From: Amphimedon queenslandica
Taxonomy: Eukaryota; Porifera; Demospongiae; Haplosclerida; Niphatidae
Direction of reading: 5' to 3'
DNA length: 64,000 nt
Assembly (NCBI RefSeq): GCF_000090795.2
Contig: NW_003546272.1
Span: forward strand, 92,953 to 156,952
In this document: positions 23,999-34,097 of the stretch, piece by piece
Numbering within the stretch: position 1 is the first letter of the stretch
Layout of the letters: each line of letters starts with the position of its first letter
Notes under the pieces: model-generated
The model's database searches: none
What the model saw: only the letters and a program-made list of their open reading frames with translations
What the model was told of the DNA's origin: nothing
Position numbers and translations under genes: made by a program

Positions 23999-26516
23999 AT
24001 GGGTGGGGCTCATTATTATGCAGAACTGGTTACGCCCATCGCCCATCTCTCAAGATCCAGTTCTGCAGCAGCAATGGTTGAATGGCAGTACTTCGCTATC
24101 CCGGCTCTCTGTGTGGTTGTGATCCTCCTTTTCTTGGTTTTACTGGTAGCAATGCTCCTCTGCCTAAGAAAAAGGGAGATGCTGTGCTTCAAGAGCCGGA
24201 GACGAAAAAGGACAAGAGGGGGCGACGAGGAAACTCGTTTTACAAACATTTATTCTAAAGAGGAGGAAAGGAGACCCATGGGCCTCAAGAGGAGACGCCA
24301 GCATTTTGCAGACCCGTTTGCAAACCGTTTCTCAGACCCATTCTTCATGGACCAAGGACTAGAGAACTTTGACATCTCGCAGTGGGACAATCCTTTGTTT
24401 GATGCTAAAGGTGCCAGGGAGAGGGAGGCAGCAATCACAATACAGACATGGTGGAGAATGGTCAGGTAAGTGACTAGCCGAGACACAGGAGCACATGCAA
24501 AGATACAAAAAACTTTCATTTTCATAGAGCAAGAATATATTTCTTGGAAATGAGAGAAATTGCAATCATTTTTCAAGTGAGCTAAAACTATGTGATGATC
24601 ATGCACGTTATAAATTTTTATGAAATTACAGAAATGCTGGAGAGGAAAGCAAGAGAGAAAGAATCTTCCGTATTACAAAAAGGAAAAGAACGAGAGAGAG
24701 GTAATAAATAATAGCAATACACCTTTTATTCATTATTATTACAGCAAAGACGAAAGAAGGAGCCTGGCTACATCAAAAACAAGGGGACTCTATCAGGTTA
24801 GGAAATAACAATTATTCAAAAAAGTGCACAAATTACCGAGACTATCTACAGCTCTCAAGTTCTATGATGTTAAAGGCTATGGGTTCTGTGAGGTCCAGCA
24901 GTTGTACGGACAAGAGACCATGCACAAAGCAGCCGAGCAGCTAAGGAGTCTTTATGGAGGAAAAGGGCAGAGACGATTTAAACTTTTCATATCCGTCAAA
25001 GCTGTTGTGCTATATGACCACAGCACTTGGGTAAGCAAGTACAGTATATCACAAAATGATGATGCAGCTTTGCTCTCTCTATCAGGATCACTTTGCCACT
25101 GTCAAGATGTCAACCATTTCTTTCTGTTCCCTTGACTTCAAGAACAAGAAGCTCTTTGCTTTCATTAACATGAAGAAGAAACGGAAATTCTGTCACGTAT
25201 TCCAATGCCATGAAGGAGATGTGAGTAATGAAGACATGTACATGTACATTTACTATGGAGGATTAATAAATTTGGGAGAAAGGTGGAATGAGCTCTTTCC
25301 TGTGTATACAGTACATGTGCATGTACATGTAGATAAAAAATACCAAAATTCTCTAACTTTCCCAAAATATACATTCCAAACAATAAAAATATCATACCAT
25401 GAAATACAGGACAGGACAATAGCTAGAATACATGTATTAATTTATGATTGATATGTGGTACCACTATAGGCACAAAAACTTGTAGAGACAATGGGTGAAG
25501 CGTTTGAAGTTACTTTCAAGCAAGAGAAACAAAAGAAAGAGGTACAAAAATACCCCAAAGGGCATCACAATAAATCAATAATTTATCCACACAACAGGAG
25601 GAAAGACTGAAAGAAAAACAAAGACAAGACTTTGTAAGCAAAGCACCTTCTCATATGCACCAATGAACAAGTTTATTAATATTATCGCTGTTGTTATTAT
25701 TCATTTTATTTTAATAGCGTCGAAGTGCACTTGATTTAGATAAAGAGGTCGACCAGATGATGAAACTAGCCGAGTCAGCGTCCATAGCAGCAACCCCTAG
25801 TCTCACACACAGAGGAATAGGAGTGGAAGGAGGAGGGATGATACTAGGAGGAGACTCAAGTCCCAATACAAAATCCTACCATTCTCTGGATCATGCATAC
25901 CAGTATGATCAGTACCAGTACGATCAGGTGGGTCAGGCTTTATAAAGGAAAAGAAAGTCTATATTTTTATAATTATCAATAATTATTAGAGGTATCACGG
26001 GATGATGACGCCAAGAGGACGATCAAAGTCAAGCACTGACTCTCCGTTACTCGTCTCTCAAAGGATCCCTCACTACTTTGAACAGCAAAGACACTTTGTG
26101 AGCCACTTCCTCATTATTTTTAATAGCTGCTTGTTAATAATTACATGTACATTATATATTGCACGCAATTATTTTATTTCGAAGAATTAATTTTTTTGTT
26201 TTATTAAACTCAGAGCTCATTGGACAGAGGTTTGGACGATATTGAGAGGCAACATGAAATGGAAGTTCTTCAAGTAAGTACATGTACTTCTGTGTACAAT
26301 AATCATTATCACGCACATGTACATGTACAAGTACCCATAAAAACATACTTAGTATTTTGTCTTTTCTTGATTTTAATTGTAGCTCAGAAATTAATGGACT
26401 ATACAAATTAATAATTAGTAGTATACATGTACATGTACATTTCTTACAGAGTAATAGGCATATTGATCTTCTCGTTACCATTTCAGGGACGACAAAGAGC
26501 AAGAACTTTGATATAA
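23999..26516 (+). CDS. Membrane-anchored IQ-IQ-PTB domain protein
   Basis: Exons were modelled at 23999-24465, 24528-24576, 24632-24700, 24745-24796, 24852-25030, 25086-25220, 25470-25541, 25598-25633, 25718-25927, 25990-26097, 26214-26273 and 26487-26516, giving about 488 residues in one frame. A second in-frame ATG at 24074 (MVEWQYFAIP) lies directly before the single transmembrane segment (ALCVVVILLFLVLLVAMLLC) and may be the true start. After a basic juxtamembrane region come two IQ calmodulin-binding motifs (AAITIQTWWRMVRARI and IIFQKCWRGKQERKNL). Then comes a phosphotyrosine-binding/PID fold (ISVKAVVLYDHSTWDH, TISFCSLDFKNKKLFAFI, FCHVFQCHEGD, LVETMGEAFEVTF), a coiled KEEERLKEKQRQ stretch and a Ser-rich tail. 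PTB domains bind NPxY-type receptor tails. An alternative last exon (26450-26575) is possible. I know no named family with this order. Confidence 0.75.
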
Positions 26517-26757
26517 GACATCACTTCCACACTGCCCTATTAGATTATAATGCAAAGATTATTATTATTATTTAATATTATTATTATTATATTATAATAT
26601 ACATGTACAACACATGCATGCATCAAGCAATTATAAATAATCTTCATATTTAATTAATATCAAACAAAGCAGCAAAAAGTTTACTTTGTTCTCTTTTCAT
26701 GATGATACCTTGGAACACGTCTTGTCACGCGAATGATGGGATACTCTTTCACTTTAT

Positions 26758-26790
26758 CGTTGCTATGACAATTAAAATACCATAGCAACG
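26758..26790. promoter_or_regulatory. Perfect 10-bp inverted repeat, X-box-like, upstream of TMEM231
   Basis: CGTTGCTATG at 26758-26767 is mirrored by CATAGCAACG at 26781-26790 with 13 bp between, ending 39 bp before the TMEM231 ATG. Each arm resembles half of an RFX X-box (RGYAAC = AGCAAC). RFX factors are known to drive ciliary genes, so this is a fitting but unproven regulatory site. Confidence 0.45.
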
Positions 26791-26829
26791 ACCACTGAAT
26801 AAACATTACCTGTAGAGGTGGTGGTGATC

Positions 26830-28226
26830 ATGGTCCTCTATCGAGTATTCTCCACTCCTCATCTGATCAAGCATTATTCCACAGTATTCTCAAAGGCCAC
26901 CGTGTTCCAGATCATAACATACGCTCTCGTTATCCTAGCTCCATTCTTTATTGCCTATTCAACTAGAGGTACGATTGAATTATTCTAATTAAAGCACACC
27001 ATCCCCTGTGCAGATTTTTGGCAGTACACAAGTAGCTATAGAGAGCAGGCTGATATTCATTTTATTGGTCAGTGGATATTTCAAGTGACTACAGACGCTA
27101 GCCCTATAGCAAAGACATGGAGCAGTTACAATGGCCTGAATCGTTTACTCCAGGACGACACATTGTCACCTTTAAACTCTGAAATATCAATACCAATAGT
27201 GAAAGTAATTTATGTATACTGAAATAAATTTGTATATAATCGATGGCTAGAGGGTAGTGAATTATTTTATTTTGTACTCCTAATAGTTCAGAGAACAGGA
27301 TTATAATTATGATCGTATTAATGATCAGTTGCTATTGACAATAGAATATAACGAACTGGAGTATAATATAACCGGAATACAAGGGCTTCTCTTTTTTGAA
27401 GTATCACTAAATGTAAGCTCTTGTGTAATTTAATATATCTTAAATTAATGTGCTCACTGATTTCTAATGGGATTCGACTTTAAATGTATCCCCAATTTTT
27501 GTAATAAATATTAATGCCTTTAAAAAAGCTGATTAATATTATGGGTGCATGAGTTACCCTTAAAACATGTTAAACAGCAAATTTTTATAAGCTATGGGGA
27601 ATCTTGTTTGAACATACATACACAGTACATGTATGACAAAATAAGTCAATTATTCTATAATTCTCCTTTATCATAGTCACATGCATCAGTGACACTACAA
27701 GGTCTCATTCATTTCAGTAACAGTTGGTCATTGCCAGCATCACATTACTGGCTGCTAGGTGACACACTGATATACCAGAGAGACCCACTTCCAGCCACTG
27801 GGAGACTCACCACACACAACACTACCATATACAATGACACCAGTAGACTCACTCAAGATAATGAGATAATTGGAATATTAAAGAATTATCAGCAACGGAA
27901 TTGTAAGCAAGGCAGCATAAAAATACACTATTGCTATTCTTTCTCTCTATCTTTCCTTAGTATCAATATCATTGGCTAATAGAATGGATTATTGGGAGTA
28001 TGGTACAGGGTCCAACTTCACAGCTCACATCTCTCTTACTTTCCCTGTACAAACACTGATCTACATCCCAGGACTCTGGCAAGTATTAAAGTTTGCTTGG
28101 ATACAGTATCTTGCAATACTCGTCATCTTTTATGCTGTGCTGAGTTGTGTACAGTCCTTTGTGTTCCAGAACCAAATAATACTGACAGTACAGGCCAGAA
28201 CTGATAAAAAACCTCACCAACGATGA
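26830..28226 (+). CDS. TMEM231: TMEM231, ciliary transition-zone membrane protein
   Basis: Five exons (26830-26968, 27014-27204, 27287-27412, 27677-27902, 27961-28226) total 948 bp and encode 315 residues, close to the vertebrate length. The protein starts MVLYRVFSTP and has an N-terminal TM helix (YALVILAPFFIAYS), then FWQYTSSYREQ. Along the lumenal domain come REQDYNYDRIND, ALPSSHW-like SLPASHYWLLGD and YQQRN. The C-terminus reads YIPGLWQVLKFAWIQYLAI and FVFQNQIILTV. These match human TMEM231 blocks (FWLKRSSYEEQ, YQPGFWEMVKFAWVQY, FVFQNQV). TMEM231 belongs to the MKS/B9 complex at the ciliary transition zone, which limits membrane-protein entry into cilia. It converges on TIMM21, with about 150 bp between the stop codons. 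Confidence 0.93.
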
Positions 28227-28373
28227 TGTTTTCATTTTTTTGTTATAAAATACTTTTGCAACTATTGGCTTGTGAAATGCATGGGCAACTCAATTACTCA
28301 AAAGTTTCTATCATCTCAAACTTACTTATTATCATACAATGTATACATCTAAATGAAAAATAGCTATGATATA

Positions 28374-29286
28374 TTATCGATTATCCTCCAGTATGATAGT
28401 TTGTGGTGGATATCCAGCCAATTCGACAAACATGAATCTCAATGCATACTTCCCAGCTTCATTCTAGAGGCAAAAATTAATTAAAAGTCAATGCAAATCC
28501 TTTGCTTACTTTCTTTAGTTCTAAGACTGTCTCTCCTTTCCTCTTGCTCCCTGACACGTGGAACTTCATTCTCATATAAGTAACGCCGTCTACCTCATAC
28601 TCTAAGTAACTGGAAAATTTTTTTGGGCCACGGAAAATAATCATCAAAATAATGTACTGTCTAGTCTATGTACTTTAATTGTTTTCTCCTTCCTCTCCCT
28701 GACTCTTCGCCATGGCCAGTAATAGGCTCACCCAATGCAGCCTTTACCTACATGTACATGTACATATACATGCATGCCTTCATTTTTCTACTTACACTCT
28801 CGTCAGCTTTGACTCTTTTGAGTGCTTTTGAGAATATTGACGAAGGACTAGCAGAACTGAAGAACTCACTGCCGACAGAATAGAACAGGAAACCCATTAG
28901 ACCAAATCCAGCGAAAATGGCTATAAGGTAAGTAAAATCCTTCCCAGCCCGTACAACTGAAAAAAAGAGCGACTAAAATTATTCTAAAATCATTTTATTT
29001 TACCTTTAGCTCCAACAGTCAGCTCCTTTGGTTCTTCTTTGGATAATACTTCCATTAGAACAGACCCACTGCTGGTCTGCTGCTCCTTGTCACCTGATTT
29101 CTTCACCTCTGTAGAATAGTCTCTCCTAATATGAGGTGACAGTACTGCTCCGGGAGCTGCTAATAATGATTTAAGACTCCCAGGAGATCTCTCTACTAAT
29201 ATTCTAGCATATATCCAATTACCACTGCAGCTACTGCCACTGGTCAGCAAAGAATTAAGCCTAAAGTGCTTTATAAAGACAGCCAT
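28374..29286 (-). CDS. TIMM21: TIMM21, mitochondrial inner membrane translocase subunit
   Basis: Start ATG ends at 29286 and stop is at 28374-28376. The first exon encodes an N-terminal presequence-like region rich in Arg, Ser and Leu (MAVFIKHFRLNSLL, RRDYSTEVKKSGDKEQ). The next exons give one TM helix (YLIAIFAGFGLMGFLFYSV) and the intermembrane-space domain. That domain contains IFSKALKRVKADESVKAALG, then EPITGHGEESGRGRRK and VDGVTYMRMKFHVSGSKRKG, and ends at GYPPQTIILEDNR. The LGEPI-G-GEES-RGRR block is characteristic of Tim21. Tim21 joins the TIM23 presequence translocase and links it to TOM and the respiratory chain. The gene shares a 111-bp head-to-head promoter with DCTD carrying two E-boxes and an X-box-like palindrome. 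Confidence 0.93.
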
Positions 29287-29334
29287 ATTAGTTGAGGGAC
29301 ATTAATTGGAATACAAAACTTAGCCCCGCCTAAC

Positions 29335-29350
29335 CACGTGGAAGCACGTG
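29335..29350. promoter_or_regulatory. Paired CACGTG E-boxes in the TIMM21/DCTD promoter
   Basis: CACGTG at 29335-29340 and 29345-29350, again starting 10 bp apart as upstream of DHX35. They lie midway between the TIMM21 and DCTD start codons. A role in bidirectional transcription is inferred. Confidence 0.45.
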
Positions 29351-29374
29351 GGCATCAATCAAGCCACACCTATT

Positions 29375-29387
29375 GTTGCCAAGCAAC
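29375..29387. promoter_or_regulatory. X-box-like palindrome GTTGCC-A-AGCAAC
   Basis: It fits the RFX consensus GTNRCC N(0-3) RGYAAC exactly, with a one-base spacer. It ends 10 bp before the DCTD ATG in the shared TIMM21/DCTD promoter. Neither gene is ciliary, so another use or a 5' UTR position is possible. Confidence 0.4.
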
Positions 29388-29397
29388 GGATCTTTAA

Positions 29398-30876
29398 ATG
29401 GCGGAAAAATCGAGGGAAAAACCTATTGAAATGGATGATGATAATTTCTTTATGTCACTTGCTTTTTTGACCTCAGACAGAAGTAAAGACCCCGTGACTC
29501 AAGTAAGAAAAAATAAAGAAATTTTAACCAGTATTTGTTATGCTATTATAGATCTACATTAATATAAACTCATTCTTTATTGCTCCTTGTTAATTAACAA
29601 TAGGTTGGTGCTTGTGTAGTTAAAGATGGTATATTGATATCGACTGGTTATAATGGGATGCCGTGGGGCTGCAGTGATGACATATTACCATGGGACGGGA
29701 CAGCAAAGAATGAAGAAGAGAACAAAAGACCATACGGTAATTGATTATAGAAATTGATAAATAAAAATAATATTCAGTTGGTAAATTTGAGCTGAGAATC
29801 AGCTCAAACTCTCTACACAGCATAAAGACATCAATATGTATCAGAATATGTAATAAAAATTTGGGTAATTTTGGAGCCATTTTTTGGAAAAACCTGTGGG
29901 CTATATAACCTTGGGTATTTTTTTTAAATTGACTAATTTCTTAAATTGGACATAACTTGAAAATTTCTTATTGGAATTGACTCAAACTTTCTACACAGCA
30001 TAAGGACATCAATATGTATCAGAAAGTGTAATAAAAATTGGGGGTGATTTCGGAGCCATTTTTTGGAAAAAACCATGGGCTATAGTACAGGGAAATTTTC
30101 AGAAATTGGCCCATTTTTTAAAATGGCCATAACTCTGAAAATTTTAGTTAGAATCAGCTGAAACTTTTTATATAGCATAAGGGCATCAATATGCATCAGA
30201 AAATGTAATAAAAGTAGAGGTTGATTTTGGAGCCATTTTTTGGAAAAAACCATGGGCTATAGTACAGGGTATTTTTCAGATTTTGGCAATTTTTAGTAGA
30301 TGGCCATAAGTCAAAAATTTGAGCTCGGAATCAACTCAAATTTTCTACATGGCATAAGGACATAAATGTGTATCAGAAAATATACAACTTGTATTGATTA
30401 ATTTGGATTTGTAATTTTTTGGCTCACATAAAGTGACTCTATCCTGTGTCTATCATTTATAGTTTGCCATGCAGAATTCAATGCATTTGTTAACAGAGGA
30501 GACAAAGATCTATCAGGCTGTACGCTATATACTGGGCTCTTCCCTTGCAAGGATTGTGCTAAGCTGATAGTACAGACTGGGATAACTACAGTCGTGTACA
30601 TGAGCGACAAACACAAAGAGAAAAAAAAGTATATTATTGCTAGGGATATACTGGAAAAAGCAAATGTTGAAGTGAGGTAAGCATTGAATTACTTACAGTA
30701 CTACATGTACATGTATTATTTTACTTTATTTGAGTTGCAATAATAATCATCCAATTAAGATTCTAAAAAGATTATTTGTTTTTCTATTTCTCTCCAGAGA
30801 ATTTGTACCCACTTATTCGAAGCTGACTCTAAAATCAAGTGCCACTCAAAATCCTTTCACTGCGTCGCAAAAATAG
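29398..30876 (+). CDS. DCTD: Deoxycytidylate (dCMP) deaminase
   Basis: Four exons (29398-29502, 29604-29736, 30463-30676, 30798-30876) encode 176 residues, the usual length. Blocks in order: FFMSLAFLTSDRSKDP, VGACVVKDGILISTGYNGMP, GCSDDILPWDGTAKNEE, the zinc site CHAEFNAF (His and catalytic Glu), LFPCKDCAKLIVQTGI with the two zinc cysteines (PCxxC), YMSDKHKEKK and REFVPTYSKL. The enzyme converts dCMP to dUMP and feeds thymidylate synthesis in the cytosol. Intron 2 is filled by the dispersed repeat. Its last exon has been copied twice downstream (32681-32759 and 35618-35696) together with the four-TM gene array. Confidence 0.95.
29780..30400. repeat. Tandem ~175-bp repeat filling DCTD intron 2
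   Basis: About three and a half units carry 'aaccatgggctatagtacag' followed by AT-rich DNA, then 'atcagctcaaactttctac', 'ataaggacatcaatatgt' and 'gattttggagccattttttg'. Successive copies of 'ccatgggctatag' are about 175 bp apart. Confidence 0.85.
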
Positions 30877-31116
30877 TTACACTGGTATTTTTATAGATAG
30901 TGTGAATTATATTATGATAACCATCATTATTTTTAAATTCATAGTTTATAATTATTATATTTATTATTATAATTATTTTGACTCTGCTTGTATTCAAAAA
31001 GACGAAAAATTTAATATCAAAAATAGCAATTGTGTATAAACTAAGTTAAACTGTACACACATGACATGTATGAGGAAGAATCCGTTTCTTCAAAAGTGAA
31101 TCAAGGCAGCGAAAGT

Positions 31117-32249
31117 TCAATCAAAAACATTATACTTCTCCCTTTTCATGATGCGATCGCTATCAATCCACTCATTACCACCAAGTTCTTGACTTGTTGA
31201 GTGAGTCCTTTTCCTACAGCAACAGAGGAGGAGGATCTGCATAGCCAGTGATGCAAAGAGTGCAAAAAAGCACACTAACACAGCACCCTAAAAACAAGCC
31301 AGGCAATGGTAACTGAAATCAGTATTCTCTTTTTTTAATATCAATGATGGATCTATACCTGTGACATACGAATGTAACCGTCATCATTATCTTTGGGGAA
31401 ATATTCAGCACATCTAAAAAATATTAACAAATAATGATAATAATTGAATGATCATGGACTTGTTATTAAGGCCACTATACACCAGGCAATGTGTGGTTAC
31501 TTTGATGTTGTAAGCAATGTGTTGCCTAGAATAGAGAACATATTTCTATTCTAGGCAACAGTGTTGCCTGAAGATCAAAGTAACCACAGATTGCCTGCAA
31601 TAGCATTGCCTGGTGTATAGGGGCCTTTAGACTTATAATAGCTAACCTTTTGTCTGTGTTCCTACATGTATCATAGTATCCACTCAACAAATTTATAGCT
31701 AGTAACAGTCCAAGGATTAGAGCTAGAATCTGTAGCAACAAAGTGCATATTGCAGAGCAGGTGTTCCTGTAAGAAGTAATAAAATCATTCATGTACCAGT
31801 ACATGTACATAATCAATATATCATGGATTTAATGGGTATCATGATTTTATATAGTCGATCTAAAACACTATCAAGACTCACCATATTCCACACGTTAGTT
31901 GGAATAACGATATAGCCAGGAGTAAAAGACAGAGCAAAGCCAGGATCACATCGCCTCCAATGTTCAAAATGCAGTATACATTATCACCAACATTTAACGC
32001 GTTCCTCCCTTTATTGTATTTACTGTATAGTATACAAGGCCTGTTTTTACTCTCTGATTCATTCCATTTACTAACATGATACTGGACCATACCAAAATAG
32101 CCAACAGAACCAAGTGCCATTGCCAGAGCCACTAAATACAAGAGACAGAAAAAGAAACTGCAAAAAGTCACAGTCCAGTTTCTTTCCCTCCTCCTCCTCT
32201 CCCCGCCATCAAGGAGCCAGTCATCCTCATCAGCTCTACTTTTACGCAT
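31117..32249 (-). CDS. Small four-TM protein, array member A
   Basis: Four exons (31882-32249, 31647-31766, 31359-31413, 31117-31287) give 714 bp and 237 residues. The cytosolic N-terminus is MRKSRADEDDWLLDGGERRRRER. TM1 (FCSFFFCLLYLVALAMALGS) is followed by an extracellular loop with cysteines. TM2 (VILALLCLLLLAISLFQLTC) ends exon 1. TM3 (ICTLLLQILALILGLLLAIN) is exon 2, and a short acidic loop (CAEYFPKDNDDGY) is exon 3. TM4 (AVLVCFFALFASLAMQILLL) and a basic tail ending YNVFD form exon 4. I do not recognise the family: it has four TM helices but lacks the tetraspanin CCG motif. It belongs to a five-gene minus-strand array. A foldback MITE interrupts intron 2. Confidence 0.8.
31469..31626. 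mobile_element. Foldback MITE with TTA target duplication, 158 bp
   Basis: The left end AGGCCACTATACACCAGGCA is mirrored by the right end TGCCTGGTGTATAGGGGCCT. An internal perfect hairpin is formed by 'tgttgcctagaatagaga' and 'tctattctaggcaaca'. TTA flanks both sides (31466-31468 and 31627-31629), as for PIF/Harbinger-type elements. The same intron in paralogue B (about 33296-33365) lacks the element, giving a natural empty site. Confidence 0.8.
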
Positions 32250-32397
32250 CGCAGGTATTTGGAGAGCGAGTTGGAGAAGTGAGAACAGATAAACTGCGTT
32301 TTAGCTGAGGTGACAATTTGTTGAGAAACCACTCCCACCTTTTGGCCTTAATCCACACCCTCTAATAATTCTTATTAATCTTTTTAATTTCCACCTC

Positions 32398-32540
32398 GAT
32401 TTCCACACAAAATAATTATAGCTGTTTTATCCTTTCATGTATGAAAAGTAACAGTTAGTCAAATTGTTTGCTGTTTCATCTATTCATGGATTGCCTCGAC
32501 CTTGTCTAGATTGCATTCTGGTAAAAGATAAATGCATACA
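32398..32540 (-). pseudogene. Remnant of a C-type four-TM gene (last exon)
   Basis: It resembles the 3' ends of members C and E ('cagttagtcaaattgtttg', then 'ctgtttcatctat' and 'catggattgcctcgac'), but most of the exon and all upstream exons are missing. It joins directly to 'attgcattctggtaaaa', text that belongs to the C/E intron 3. It marks the deleted C-type gene of the first repeat unit. Confidence 0.7.
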
Positions 32541-32680
32541 ATGTTTGATTAAATTCAGATCTGCTGCTATTTGAGCAGCTTATTTTACAGTACTCTACAT
32601 GTATTATTTTTACTTTATTTGAGTAATAATCATCCAATTAAGATACTAAAGAGATTATTTGTTTTCATATTTCTCTACAG

Positions 32681-32759
32681 AGAATTTGTACCCACTTATT
32701 TGAAGCTGACTCTAATATCAAGTGACATTCAAAATACTTTCCCTGCTTTGCAAAAATAG
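32681..32759 (+). pseudogene. Duplicated last exon of DCTD (copy 2)
   Basis: The 79 bp after a 'tctctacag' acceptor match DCTD exon 4 in length and frame (REFVPTYLKLTL to the TAG). The preceding intron end ('aataatcatccaattaaga') is duplicated as well. No upstream deaminase exon accompanies it, so it is a passenger of the array duplication. Confidence 0.85.
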
Positions 32760-32986
32760 TTACACTGGTATTTTTAGATAGTGTGAATTATATTATGATA
32801 ACCACCATTATTTTTAAATTTTATATTATATTTATTATTATAATTATTTTGACTCTGCTTATAGTCAAAAAGACAAAAATTTTATACAAAAATAGCAATT
32901 GTGTATAAACTAAGTTAAATTGTACACATTATGACATGTATGAGGAAGAATCCGTTTCTTCAAAAGTGAATCAAGGTAGCAAAAGT

Positions 32987-33921
32987 TCAATCAAAAACAG
33001 CATATTCGTTCCTTTTCATGATGCGATCGTTATCAATCCAGTTATTATCGTCAAGCTTTTGACTTGTTGAGCGAGTCCTTTTCCTACAGCAACAGAGGAG
33101 GAGGATCTGCGTAACCAGTGATGCAAAGAGTGAACAGAAGCACACTGACAGAGCACCCTAAAAACAGGCACAGGCAATGGTAACTGAAATCTGTATTCTC
33201 TTTTTTAATAGCAATGATGGATCTATACCTGTGAAATATGAATGTAGTTGTCATCATTATGTTTGGGAAATAATTTAGCACATGGTCTAAAAAAATTTAA
33301 CAAAATAATGATGATAATTGAATGATCATGGATTTGTTATAATAGCTACTTTGTTTTTGTACTGCTACATGTTATTACGTATCCACTCAACAGAACTATA
33401 GCTAGTACCAGTCCAAGGATCAGAGCTAGAATCTGTAGCAACAAAGTGCATATTGCACAGCAGGTACTCCTGTAAGAAGTAATTATTAATCATTCATGTA
33501 CTGGTACATGTACATGTTCAATATCATGGATTTCATGATTTTATATTGTCATTGTCAATCCAACTCACCATCTTCCACGCACTATTTGGAATAGTGATAT
33601 AACCAGGAGTACAAGACAAAGGAAAGCCAGTATCACATCACCCCCAATATTCAAATTGCAGGATATGTTATCTGAGCCATTTAATGCATTGATCTTTTCA
33701 TTGTATGCACTGTATAGTATACAACTTTTTTTACTATTTTTACTAACATGATGCTGGACCACACCAAAAAAGACAACAGAACCAAGTGCCATTACCAGAG
33801 CCACTAAATACAATAGACAGAAAAAGAAACTGCAAAAAGTCACAGTCCAGTTTCTTTCCTTCCTCCTCCTCCCCTCGCCATCAAGGAGCCAGTCATCCTC
33901 ATCAGCTCTACTTCTACACAT
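32987..33921 (-). CDS. Small four-TM protein, array member B
   Basis: Closest paralogue of A. The start chosen is the ATG ending at 33921 (MCRSRADEDDWLLDGEGRRR), which aligns with the A start; an upstream in-frame ATG at 34023 is less likely. The same four exons are visible, with TM1-TM2 in the first. The second exon uses a donor read as AA|GTAGCT and keeps the frame into PCAKLFPKHNDDNY. Exon 4 encodes TM4 (LSVCFCSLFASLVTQILLLC) and the basic tail ending YAVFD. The loop after TM1 is shorter than in A. Function unknown. Confidence 0.75.
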
Positions 33922-34097
33922 TGCATGTGTATTTGGAGAGGTGAGAACAGATAAATGTGTTGACTGTGGCTGAGGCGATAATTTCTTGAAACCACACCTA
34001 CCTATTGAAAGCCACACCCTCATAAATTTTTAATTAGTTTATTTAATTTTCACACAAAATAAAGCTGTTTTAGTCTTTCATGCATAAAAACTACCAG

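Noticed and set aside
32571-32759. A second deaminase gene or novel small protein at the DCTD exon copies
   Set aside because: Only the final 79-bp exon is present, without the zinc-site exons, so these are passenger fragments.
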